A stretch of DNA of 52,050 bases from a virus: the IMG/VR virus record IMGVR_UViG_3300050821_003375, positions 1-52,050 of that record. One strand, 5' to 3'. The translations under genes and the position numbers were made by a program. The notes beneath the pieces were generated by a model, which saw only the letters and a list, made by a program, of their open reading frames with translations, was not told the origin of the DNA and searched no databases. How positions within the stretch are numbered: position 1 is the first letter of the stretch; every line of letters starts with the position of its first letter. Of this stretch, positions 1 through 6,540 are shown in pieces.

Positions 1-1
1 A

Positions 2-1012
2 ACATTTCCTGGTGGTATGTCTTTTAGTTCTGTAGCTTTTGATATTTTAGGAATTACTGCTGGGACATTTTTAGTAAGTGGTGCCACGACTATAGGTGGC
101 ACTTTAAATGTTAATGGTTTAACATCTATTGCCAATACTCTAAGAGTACAAACTGTTAATAATACTGGTAAACTTGAGCTTCATTCTGGTAGCACAGTAA
201 CATCTGGTGAAATTAGTTTTTATACTCCAGAAGGAACTCGTCGTGGTTATATGGGTTATGGTAGTGCCAATATTATGCATATTAAAGCTGAGAATGGTTA
301 TAACTGGCGATTTGATGATCCAATAAATGGCCAATTAACTCTTCAAAATGGTCGCCTTGATCTATATCAAGCAGGAGGCATGTATTATCGCCATATTGAT
401 TATACAAGCGCCAATGTTGGTATGTACCCAGTTTTGCAAGCCGTTAATTCTAACGGTCAAGGTGTTGCTGGATTTTACGCTATACATGACGGTTATACTG
501 GTTATGGCGGGGCACAGGGCCAGGTATATCTTTTAAACGGCAATGGCGGTTATGGTTGGCAATGGTTCATGCACAGTAATGTTGGACCATCGACCACATT
601 CAATGGCACAGTTTACGCAACAGTCAGTGCGCCATCAGATATAAGGTTGAAATCTAATGTAGTGCCTGTCAATTTGAATGAAGTTGATGCTGCTTTTAAA
701 TCATTCAATCCTGTGCGATACAAACTAAAACCGCCACAACAACCTGATCCTCTATCCGCAACTGGTTACAGTAATCTGCCATATAAAGATCCAGATCGTC
801 TGCACTGGGGCCTGGTTGCTGATGATATTGAAATTGGCGCGCCAGATTTGGTGACGCTAGCTGATTACACACGACATCTTGATTTTGATGGCAATAATAT
901 TGAAAATCTAGAACCAAATATGGTAAAAGCATATGATGTAGCTGGCGTACTAGCTATAGCGATTGCCAAAATTAAAGAGCTTGAGGCGCGACTTAAGAAA
1001 GCAGGACTATGA
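2..1012 (+). CDS. Tail fibre/spike protein with C-terminal S74 autochaperone (5' partial)
   Basis: The frame is open to the left edge, so the N-terminus lies outside the window; an internal ATG at 17 has no convincing ribosome site. Numbering from that ATG, residues 1-200 are Gly/Thr/Asn-rich beta-structure with repeats of the GTLNVNG type, as in trimeric phage fibres. At 206-215 the sequence PSDIRLKSNV is the hallmark of the peptidase S74 intramolecular chaperone, with the Ser207/Lys212 pair used for self-cleavage in that family. The C-terminus (about 310-331) is a short coiled-coil helix, as expected. Inferred role: host recognition, with the C-terminal domain cut off after trimer folding. 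The stop overlaps the next start (ATGA). Confidence 0.9.
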   Translation, partial: TFPGGMSFSSVAFDILGITAGTFLVSGATTIGGTLNVNGLTSIANTLRVQTVNNTGKLELHSGSTVTSGEISFYTPEGTRRGYMGYGSANIMHIKAENGYNWRFDDPINGQLTLQNGRLDLYQAGGMYYRHIDYTSANVGMYPVLQAVNSNGQGVAGFYAIHDGYTGYGGAQGQVYLLNGNGGYGWQWFMHSNVGPSTTFNGTVYATVSAPSDIRLKSNVVPVNLNEVDAAFKSFNPVRYKLKPPQQPDPLSATGYSNLPYKDPDRLHWGLVADDIEIGAPDLVTLADYTRHLDFDGNNIENLEPNMVKAYDVAGVLAIAIAKIKELEARLKKAGL

Positions 1013-1365
1013 CAGATTGGATTAGTGGGAACGTTTTTATCCGTGCTATGGGCAAAAATGGCAAAGGTCTTGAGCCAGGAGAAGTAGTCAAAGGCCATAC
1101 GCACAATTTCGATCATACTTCGATATTCTTTTGTGGTGATTGGCATATTGTAAAATGGGCTACAGATGGCGAAACACGTTTTGATTTTAAAAAATCTGGT
1201 CCATTCCATTTGTTAATAGAAAAAGGTGCTAAACATGAATTCACCTTTCTTGGTGGCGCACCAGTAGGACATGCTTGGTGTGTTTATTCACATAGAACGC
1301 CACAGGGGGAAGTAGCACTTGAATATAATGGCTGGCTAGATGCATATGAAAAGACACAATGCTAA
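1009..1365 (+). CDS. Small cupin-like protein
   Basis: 118 aa, starting inside the tail-fibre stop (ATGA), so translationally coupled to it. The sequence HTHNFDHTSIF (about 30-40), followed by a Gly turn and HLLIEKGAKHEFT (about 67-79), fits the two conserved cupin metal-binding motifs with several His ligands. Length suits a single-domain cupin. Position directly behind the fibre gene suggests a structural accessory, a sugar-binding role, or a moron enzyme; the sequence does not decide. Fold is reasonably likely; substrate unknown. Confidence 0.6.
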   Translation: MTDWISGNVFIRAMGKNGKGLEPGEVVKGHTHNFDHTSIFFCGDWHIVKWATDGETRFDFKKSGPFHLLIEKGAKHEFTFLGGAPVGHAWCVYSHRTPQGEVALEYNGWLDAYEKTQC

Positions 1366-1664
1366 ATGCCATAAAACTTTCACCAAGAGAAATTGAAGCT
1401 CTAACATGGGCAGCGCAAGGTAAGACTTATCACGAAATTAGTCTTATTATGGGTGTATCTTTCGGAACAGTAAAAACTCATCTTGATACAGCACGGTTTA
1501 AATTTGGTGCTGTTAATTTGACACATGCAGTTGCTTTAGCTATTACATATGGTCATATTTTTATGACAGAAGAAGCTAAAATAAAACGTGAAGAGTTTAC
1601 TGAAGAATTAATGGAACGATTATATGGCGAAATGGTTGCTATCAGATATAATCTCTCCAGATGA
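1359..1664 (+). CDS. LuxR/GerE-type helix-turn-helix regulator
   Basis: 101 aa. Residues 7-62 match the GerE/LuxR DNA-binding domain closely: LSPREIEALTWAAQGKT, then EISLIMGVSFGTVKTHL and a Lys/Asn-containing last helix ending in THAVALA. There is no N-terminal autoinducer or receiver domain, so it is a stand-alone HTH, a form common in Alphaproteobacteria. Residues 62-101 are a helical extension that could dimerise. It starts 7 bases inside the cupin gene and is closed by the hairpin at 1666-1688. Likely a transcription regulator of phage or host genes; targets unknown. Confidence 0.8.
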   Translation: MLNAIKLSPREIEALTWAAQGKTYHEISLIMGVSFGTVKTHLDTARFKFGAVNLTHAVALAITYGHIFMTEEAKIKREEFTEELMERLYGEMVAIRYNLSR

Positions 1665-1665
1665 A

Positions 1666-1688
1666 GTGGGAGGCTACAAGCCTCCCAC
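1666..1688. terminator. Bidirectional terminator hairpin between convergent genes
   Basis: A perfect 10-bp inverted repeat, GTGGGAGGCT / AGCCTCCCAC with a 3-base loop, begins 2 bases after the LuxR-type gene stop and sits 8 bases before the 3' end of the convergent PEP-CTERM gene. T-runs are weak on both sides, so termination may be partial, but position and symmetry fit a shared terminator. Confidence 0.7.
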
Positions 1689-1696
1689 CATTGTTG

Positions 1697-2344
1697 TTAG
1701 AGAGACGCTAGGCGTCCAGCTTTGTGGCGCAACCCGACAAAGCCAAGTCCGACAAAGCCAAGAATGAGCATAGCCCAAGTCGAAGGCTCAGGAACGTTTG
1801 TCGTCAACTGGGCTGAACCACCAAACGACTGCCTTGGTGCAGTGAAGTCCACAGCAAACTGGATCTCATCCGAAGTGAACGGACCAGTTGCTGCCGATAC
1901 CGGCCCAAAAGAACCGTCAAGCAGCGCAGCAGGGAACGTGTGCGTTGCTAGAAGCCCTCCATCGGCGAACGTGCTCTCTGTCGTTGGGCCAGGATCGTTG
2001 GTAAGGCCGTTGACCGTAAAGGTCGAGAGCGTGTTTCCAAGTCCAGACACGGCGCTTTGCAGGATATCAACCGTCAATGTGTGCGAGCCTGTAAAGCCAG
2101 CCGCTGCGGAGGCGTCAAGTGTGACGCTTGACAGATCGGCATTGGGCAAAATAGGCGAGCCTTGAGAGGCGATTGTGATATTGGCAAAGTTCGCATCATT
2201 GGTTGTGAGCGAAGCAGCGCCAGTCGTAATCCCCGTGATGTTGTCGATCAAAGTGCCATTGTCAAACACTTCGATTTGCAACGTGGCATAAGCCGGGGCC
2301 ATAAGCCCCAACATAGCCGCGCCAGCAAGCAGCATAGTTCTCAT
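1697..2344 (-). CDS. Secreted PEP-CTERM sorting-domain protein
   Basis: 215 aa from the ATG at 2344, chosen because GGAG lies 8 bases upstream and because the protein then opens with a classic signal peptide (residues 1-20, ending APAYA before TLQ). The body is a low-charge, Thr/Ala/Gly-rich beta-protein. The C-terminus carries PEPSTWAMLILGF (from about 185), a hydrophobic helix and a basic tail (RHKAGR): the PEP-CTERM sorting signal, PEPxxWA type, recognised by exosortase in host cell envelopes. Base composition is clearly more GC-rich than the flanking genes, suggesting recent acquisition from a bacterial host. Expected fate is export and surface anchoring by host machinery. Stand-alone, convergent with 1359-1664. 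Confidence 0.85.
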   Translation of the reverse strand: MRTMLLAGAAMLGLMAPAYATLQIEVFDNGTLIDNITGITTGAASLTTNDANFANITIASQGSPILPNADLSSVTLDASAAAGFTGSHTLTVDILQSAVSGLGNTLSTFTVNGLTNDPGPTTESTFADGGLLATHTFPAALLDGSFGPVSAATGPFTSDEIQFAVDFTAPRQSFGGSAQLTTNVPEPSTWAMLILGFVGLGFVGLRHKAGRLASL

Positions 2345-2422
2345 GTGTTGTTCTCCAGATCTGGGTGAACGCACCATTACAACGCATAACGGTGAGTTAA
2401 TACGCACTCACAGTTATTCTTG

Positions 2423-2435
2423 AAACATTAACAAA
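2423..2435 (-). promoter_or_regulatory. 13-base motif shared with the NusG-like gene upstream region
   Basis: AAACATTAACAAA (plus-strand reading) lies 79 bases upstream of the PEP-CTERM start. The identical 13-mer lies 76 bases upstream of the NusG-like start at 44842. The TTAA core followed by a second TAAC/TTAA half-site recalls alphaproteobacterial CtrA sites, but spacing is not canonical. No good sigma-70 promoter was seen here. Function inferred only from matching position. Confidence 0.3.
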
Positions 2436-2527
2436 CTGTAACATATTTATGCGCCCTTGTATAGTACAAAAATTATTTGTGATTTAGTTATAGTGGTTTT
2501 GGATAACTTAGATAACTTTGCTATAAT

Positions 2528-2833
2528 TCATTCTTGTATTGGTGGCGCCACAGAGCGGTTGAGTTTCACTGCAAGCTGCATTACGTCTTGATTGGCAACC
2601 ATTGCTTGGATGCTTTCTAGTTTAGCAATCAATTCTAGTAATTGATCTCCTGGCGTAAGTCTTACCAAAGCAGCCAATTCTCTCCAACTTTGGATAATCT
2701 TAGGGCCACTTTCTACAACGAAAGTGTACCAATCCGAGCTATTGGATTTTTGCCATACGGTCTTATCTCCGTATGATTCAATCTTCATTTCCATTTCATC
2801 AATTAGGACTTTGATTTCTGAGATGTTTTGCAT
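2528..2833 (-). CDS. Hypothetical helical protein
   Basis: 101 aa from the ATG at 2833, preceded by GGGAGAG; a longer frame starts at 2860 without such a site. The protein is mostly alpha-helical, with an acidic coiled-coil N-terminus (EIKVLIDEMEMKIESYG) and a helical C-terminal half. No known family recognised. It is the last gene of the leftward cluster and is preceded by about 200 bases of structured non-coding DNA. Confidence 0.6.
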   Translation of the reverse strand: MQNISEIKVLIDEMEMKIESYGDKTVWQKSNSSDWYTFVVESGPKIIQSWRELAALVRLTPGDQLLELIAKLESIQAMVANQDVMQLAVKLNRSVAPPIQE

Positions 2834-3031
2834 GTGGCTCTCCCTCTGTTTAGCTCGCACGGATCGTGCTAGATCGCGGGCAGGATAGCGGATTAAACCG
2901 CTAGAAACGGCCCTAGCACGGTCGTTTTACCTTGTCGGGCATATCCCTAGCCTAGAACCGTATCGGCCGCCTATGATGCCTGGGAAGCTGTTTAAAAAAA
3001 TACGTCTTATTTTTGTAGTCTAAAGCACACT
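2834..3031 (-). ncRNA. Structured leader or small RNA candidate
   Basis: A 198-base gap without a supportable ORF. On the minus strand, CGTGCTAG (2922-2915 region) can pair with CTAGCACG further on, closing a junction that contains the hairpin TAGCGG-TTTAAT-CCGCTA. A second closing helix GGCAT/ATGCC lies upstream. GC content is higher than in flanking genes. It lies directly upstream of the ribosome site of 2528-2833, so it may be a 5' leader. No known RNA class recognised. Confidence 0.35.
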
Positions 3032-3295
3032 TCACTCTCGTACTTTACACCAGAAATAACTGGGTTGGCTACCTCTAGGCTTAGATTTGAAAATTTCCCA
3101 AGGTTCCATATTCTCGTCGCTCTTACTGATGAGCGAATTGACAGCAGTCAAAATTGATTGCCGTGCGTTCCTTGGTGGATCTGTATAAACTATATCCACT
3201 AACTCTAAAGTAGAGATATATCTGCCATCTTTCGGGATAGCAGCCAAAATCTTTTTCTCCATTGGAGAATATCTAATCTTGTCAAACGCGTCCAT
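3032..3295 (-). CDS. Small winged-helix-like protein
   Basis: 87 aa from the ATG at 3295 (GAGG just upstream; the longer frame to 3325 runs through a terminator hairpin). It begins MDAFDKIRYSPMEKKILAAI and continues with an ordered helix-turn-helix pattern (ISTLELVDIVYTD, then ARQSILTAVNSLISK) and a Trp/Ser-containing wing, resembling winged-helix DNA-binding proteins. Likely a regulator or replication accessory; no named family is certain. Confidence 0.55.
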   Translation of the reverse strand: MDAFDKIRYSPMEKKILAAIPKDGRYISTLELVDIVYTDPPRNARQSILTAVNSLISKSDENMEPWEIFKSKPRGSQPSYFWCKVRE

Positions 3296-3306
3296 TTTCG
3301 CCTCAT

Positions 3307-3334
3307 AAAAGAAGGAGCGCCACAAGGGCGCTCC
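3307..3334 (-). terminator. Rho-independent terminator after 3343-4182
   Basis: On the minus strand, GGAGCGCC-CTTGT-GGCGCTCC (8-bp stem, arms 3314-3321 and 3327-3334) is followed by TTCTTTT. It lies 9 bases after the stop of the upstream gene and just before the next ribosome site, so it can separate 3343-4182 from 3032-3295. Confidence 0.7.
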
Positions 3335-3342
3335 CCAAGTCT

Positions 3343-4182
3343 TCAGGCAGCGGATTGATCCGCTTCCGGTTCGTCGTCATTGTCCTCGTATTCGACACGA
3401 ATTGGAACGAAGTTCAGGCGCTTATCTCCGCCATCCTTCGGCCGAACCGTAATGCGCCAAGGCTTCTCTTCACGCGTAAGCAGGTACACAACGTGGTTAA
3501 CGCACGCCATAACTTCCTTGACTTCAATCTTGATTTCGCCTTCATCAAGATTGGTGTTGTAGAGCTCAGCAACCTGCGAAGCGAAGATAGGGCCATTGTT
3601 GTCCATAACAATAACCGCAACCTTGGCGCGCCGGCTGACCGTCGTAACGCCAATTTCCGTAAGAAGTTTGGCAACGCCTTCCGAGGCGCCCATAAGCTCC
3701 TGGAACTTCTTCGCCTTGTCGAGATCAGGCGTCTTGGGCTTACGTTCTGCTCTGGGTTCGCCAGAAGCTACGCGACGACCGCGAGTTGGAAGAACAAAGG
3801 TACCAGAAGCGATCTCATCAAGTTTGCGCTGCGCGTCGGCAGCAATTTCAGCGATACGCTCTTCGTCAGTTTTCTTCGGAGCTTTTGGCTTCTTTTCGAT
3901 AGTGCCTTCCGCCAACTTCGTTTCGTCTGCGGTCTTGACTACATTGACTGCCGAAGGTGAACCTTCTTTTGGAATTGCCTTTCCTGGTTCTCCGCCAGCA
4001 TATTCCCAAACACGTAGAATAAGGTCTGTGCCATCTTCTGCGCGCTCGATCTCTCCAAGCATCGCATTTCCGATAGCCTTGGACAGTTGCTTTGCGTCAG
4101 CCTTGGCGCCTTTTTCAGTATAGTGTTCGTGCGCCACAGTGCTGTCAGCAACTGTGTATCGTACCTGGTAGATTTTAGCCAT
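3343..4182 (-). CDS. Hypothetical three-part protein with acidic tail
   Basis: 279 aa, ATG with GGAG upstream. Residues 1-70 form an alpha/beta domain (MAKIYQVRYTVADSTVA). Residues 85-155 are charged and Lys/Ala/Pro-rich, probably disordered. Residues 160-260 form a second folded region (FQELMGASEGVAKLLTEIG, then a beta-rich part with KPWRITVRP). The end is strongly acidic (EYEDNDDEPEADQSAA), a type of tail seen in nucleic-acid-binding phage proteins. Codon use is more GC-rich than in neighbours. It has its own promoter-like box and terminator, suggesting strong separate expression. Function unknown. Confidence 0.65.
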   Translation of the reverse strand: MAKIYQVRYTVADSTVAHEHYTEKGAKADAKQLSKAIGNAMLGEIERAEDGTDLILRVWEYAGGEPGKAIPKEGSPSAVNVVKTADETKLAEGTIEKKPKAPKKTDEERIAEIAADAQRKLDEIASGTFVLPTRGRRVASGEPRAERKPKTPDLDKAKKFQELMGASEGVAKLLTEIGVTTVSRRAKVAVIVMDNNGPIFASQVAELYNTNLDEGEIKIEVKEVMACVNHVVYLLTREEKPWRITVRPKDGGDKRLNFVPIRVEYEDNDDEPEADQSAA

Positions 4183-4210
4183 TACTCTGCTCTCCTTGCT
4201 AGAGACGTTG

Positions 4211-4216
4211 ATTATA
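4211..4216 (-). promoter_or_regulatory. Putative -10 box for 3343-4182
   Basis: The minus strand reads TATAAT 29 bases upstream of the ATG at 4182. No good -35 hexamer stands at 16-18 bases, so the promoter may be activator-dependent or weak. Position in the 142-base gap before a single-gene unit supports the call. Confidence 0.4.
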
Positions 4217-4324
4217 CAGCGTCTTCACACCGCTGGTATAACACATTTCGCGGACAATTGCAACTAAAAAAGCGAAGGAAAAGCAACTTTCTTTCTACTG
4301 TTTGATCAGGGTTAATTACCATCT

Positions 4325-6040
4325 TTAAGCCTCTATTATCTGCCGAATGTCATCTAATACGAATTGAGATAAATCTTTTTTGGCTTTTAAATTATCCGCA
4401 ATAATTTTATCAACTGTTCTATCTGCGGTTATATCCCAAATAGTTAATGCACCACGCATACCCATTCTATGGACACGATCTTCTGGTTGCAATCTATGTA
4501 TCAAATTGAAACTGTTATTATAGAATATCATATTTGTGCAACCTGATTCTTGTAAGTTACCGCCAATTCCTTTAGCTTGATTAGAGAGCAATATCTTTTT
4601 CTTACCAGATTTAAATTGTTCATTTTCTTCCATTAAAGCTATATCTTTTCCAAAATCTTTCTGGAATTTATGCCTTATACATTTGATATCAGGAATAAAT
4701 CGTGCCCATATAATAACTTGACCTTCAATTTGCTTAACCATATCCAGAGCTATATCTGCACGCTCATAAGAGAAGATTTCATAAACTCTCTTACTTGCTA
4801 TTTCATTCTCATTTTCGTCTGGCAAAAACCCTGAACATATCTGTTGGAGGCGCACCAGAGACGCGAGAGCATTAGCTGGCGCTACTACGTTGCCTGACTT
4901 TAATTTTGTCATAAAAGCTTGTTTAATATTTTCATAATGCCAACGAGTTTCATTTCCTAACACATAAGTACGTTGAGCATAAATTTTATCTGGAAGATCC
5001 AGACATTCTTTTTTGGTCTTTCTATAACAATGTGATGCAATAAGAGTATAGAATTCTTCAACATTCTTACTGCCAATAACATCATATCCTGTATGGCCAC
5101 CAGTCTCACAGAAGCGCGACTTAAATGTCGTGATATAATCAATACCTATAATGCGACTATCCAAAAACATAAATTGACACCAAATATTAAGTAGACTTGT
5201 GGCAATAGGAGTTCCAGTCAATATTCTTCTATATTCTGTTAATTTACCAAACTCAATAGTTTCTTGAGTTCTTTTAGATGAATAATTTCCTATTTGATGA
5301 GACTCATCAATAATCATCATTACTTTGCTTTTCTTATCAACTATGAATGATCTTTCTCCTTTCTTGCTATATTTCATATCGAACTTAGCACCAAACAAAC
5401 TAAAAAATTGGCGAATTGCAAAATCACCATCATTAGTATTAACTGAATCTATGTTCATGGCAAAGATATTGAGCGCACCATGCACCTTTAATTCTGATGA
5501 TTCGTATGCAGCGCCAGCTGTCCATAATGTCATGTTTAGAGGAATAGTTGGATCTATATGTTTTGGAATTTCCTCTGCTATCCATTGCTTATGTACGCCT
5601 TTTGGTGCTAAAATAAGAACTGCTTCAATTGTATTTTGTAGCCATAAAATACAAAAATTGGCAATAGCCATTGCAGTCTTACCTAGACCCATTTCTAGGA
5701 ACCAAGCAAATGCATGACGATAACAACTAAGGTTCAATCCTTCTACTTGATGATCTTTAAGAGCAAGTTTTGGACGATAATTATGTTTGATAGGATCAGC
5801 AATTGTGAGCATATTCTTAATTTCTTCAATTTCTTTTATATCATTAGTAGCATCTTCAAAATTTAAATCAAATCCACTATTCTTTAAGATGTTAAGATTC
5901 CATGCAGAACCTTCCACTCTAACTTGCTTAGATTGGGTCCAGATCTTACGTCCACTGGTGCGCGACAATACCTTCAAAAAATCTAAAGGAAATGGCCCAT
6001 AGACCGTGAGATATCTATTTTCAGCAACAACTCGTATCAT
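4325..6040 (-). CDS. SNF2-family DEAD/H-type helicase/ATPase
   Basis: 571 aa. Two RecA-like domains with clear superfamily 2 motifs: Walker A EMGLGKT (116-122), motif Ia LILAPKGVHKQW (142-153), Walker B DESH (245-248, in place of DEAH), motif III LTGTP (274-278), motif V ANALASLVRL region and LLSNQAKGIGGNLQ, and motif VI RLQPEDRVHRMG (about 522-533). The Q-like segment KDHQVEGLNL and the pattern as a whole are those of SNF2/Swi2 ATPases found in many phages. Residues 1-85 form an N-terminal alpha/beta extension. Such proteins translocate on double-stranded DNA; here it sits in the replication cluster, so fork restart, recombination or transcription-coupled roles are possible. Start overlaps the previous stop (TAATG). 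Confidence 0.92.
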   Translation of the reverse strand: MIRVVAENRYLTVYGPFPLDFLKVLSRTSGRKIWTQSKQVRVEGSAWNLNILKNSGFDLNFEDATNDIKEIEEIKNMLTIADPIKHNYRPKLALKDHQVEGLNLSCYRHAFAWFLEMGLGKTAMAIANFCILWLQNTIEAVLILAPKGVHKQWIAEEIPKHIDPTIPLNMTLWTAGAAYESSELKVHGALNIFAMNIDSVNTNDGDFAIRQFFSLFGAKFDMKYSKKGERSFIVDKKSKVMMIIDESHQIGNYSSKRTQETIEFGKLTEYRRILTGTPIATSLLNIWCQFMFLDSRIIGIDYITTFKSRFCETGGHTGYDVIGSKNVEEFYTLIASHCYRKTKKECLDLPDKIYAQRTYVLGNETRWHYENIKQAFMTKLKSGNVVAPANALASLVRLQQICSGFLPDENENEIASKRVYEIFSYERADIALDMVKQIEGQVIIWARFIPDIKCIRHKFQKDFGKDIALMEENEQFKSGKKKILLSNQAKGIGGNLQESGCTNMIFYNNSFNLIHRLQPEDRVHRMGMRGALTIWDITADRTVDKIIADNLKAKKDLSQFVLDDIRQIIEA

Positions 6041-6243
6041 TATTTCTTCCCAACTGGAGGCAAAGTTATTTTGACTTTACCTTTTCTCGATGAAGGACCA
6101 CCTTTAAGTCCTCCTTTACTTGAACTTTTCTTAGCCTGTTTTGACAGTTTACCTTTTACAGCAGCAATGTGAACAGCACAAGGCTGACAATAAATTCCTT
6201 TATTAGTTTTCTTTTCACCTCCGCATCTTGGACATATTTTCAT
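6040..6243 (-). CDS. Small basic zinc-ribbon protein
   Basis: 67 aa from the ATG at 6243 (GGAG 6 bases upstream). Residues 1-30 contain KICPRCGGEK and YCQPCAVH: two CxxC knuckles, so a one-zinc ribbon. The rest is a Lys/Ser/Gly-rich basic tail, probably disordered and able to bind nucleic acid. Coupled to the SNF2 gene (TAATG). Precise role unknown. Confidence 0.65.
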   Translation of the reverse strand: MKICPRCGGEKKTNKGIYCQPCAVHIAAVKGKLSKQAKKSSSKGGLKGGPSSRKGKVKITLPPVGKK

Positions 6244-6361
6244 ATTGCACTCCATCTATTGACAAATGCTTATGAACTTTTGGAACAAACAGCACTATTA
6301 TCAGTGCTGTAAGCCATAATCCTATCAAAGACAGACTGAATAACCATATGAATATTCTCAT
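6215..6361 (-). CDS. Small single-span membrane protein
   Basis: 48 aa. The start is coupled to the previous stop (ATGA at 6358-6361). It begins MRIFIWLFSLSLIGLWL and continues with hydrophobic residues to about 27, followed by a basic/polar tail: one transmembrane segment. Its last 29 bases overlap the zinc-ribbon gene in another frame. Could be a holin-like, accessory or superinfection protein; nothing decides. Confidence 0.55.
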   Translation of the reverse strand: MRIFIWLFSLSLIGLWLTALIIVLFVPKVHKHLSIDGVQYENMSKMRR

Positions 6362-6540
6362 ATTTTAGATTGTCTCTTTATGGCTTTTGCATAATCGTCA
6401 CGCACTTTCTCTGGAAGTGCAGCTAAATGTTCATTTATATCAAAACCGTGTTCCTTTTGAGACGCAGCACTTTCTTCAGGCGTCAATTGTCGAATTGGAT
6501 GAGTGTGTCCTGGATCGACTATTCGTGGATGATTTTTCAT
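6358..6540 (-). CDS. Small hypothetical protein
   Basis: 60 aa, start overlapping the polymerase stop (ATGA). Highly charged, with HPRIVDPGHTHPIRQLTPEE in the first 25 residues and a helical second half (EHLAALPEKVRDDYAKAIKR). No family recognised. Close coupling to the polymerase gene argues that it is real. Confidence 0.6.
   Translation of the reverse strand: MKNHPRIVDPGHTHPIRQLTPEESAASQKEHGFDINEHLAALPEKVRDDYAKAIKRQSKI

Noticed and set aside
3121-3140. CTGATGAG on the plus strand as a hammerhead core
   Set aside because: Inside a coding region, with no GAAA or matching stems nearby.
4325-6040. Restriction-modification or defence helicase
   Set aside because: No methylase, specificity or nuclease gene next to it; phage replication context fits better.
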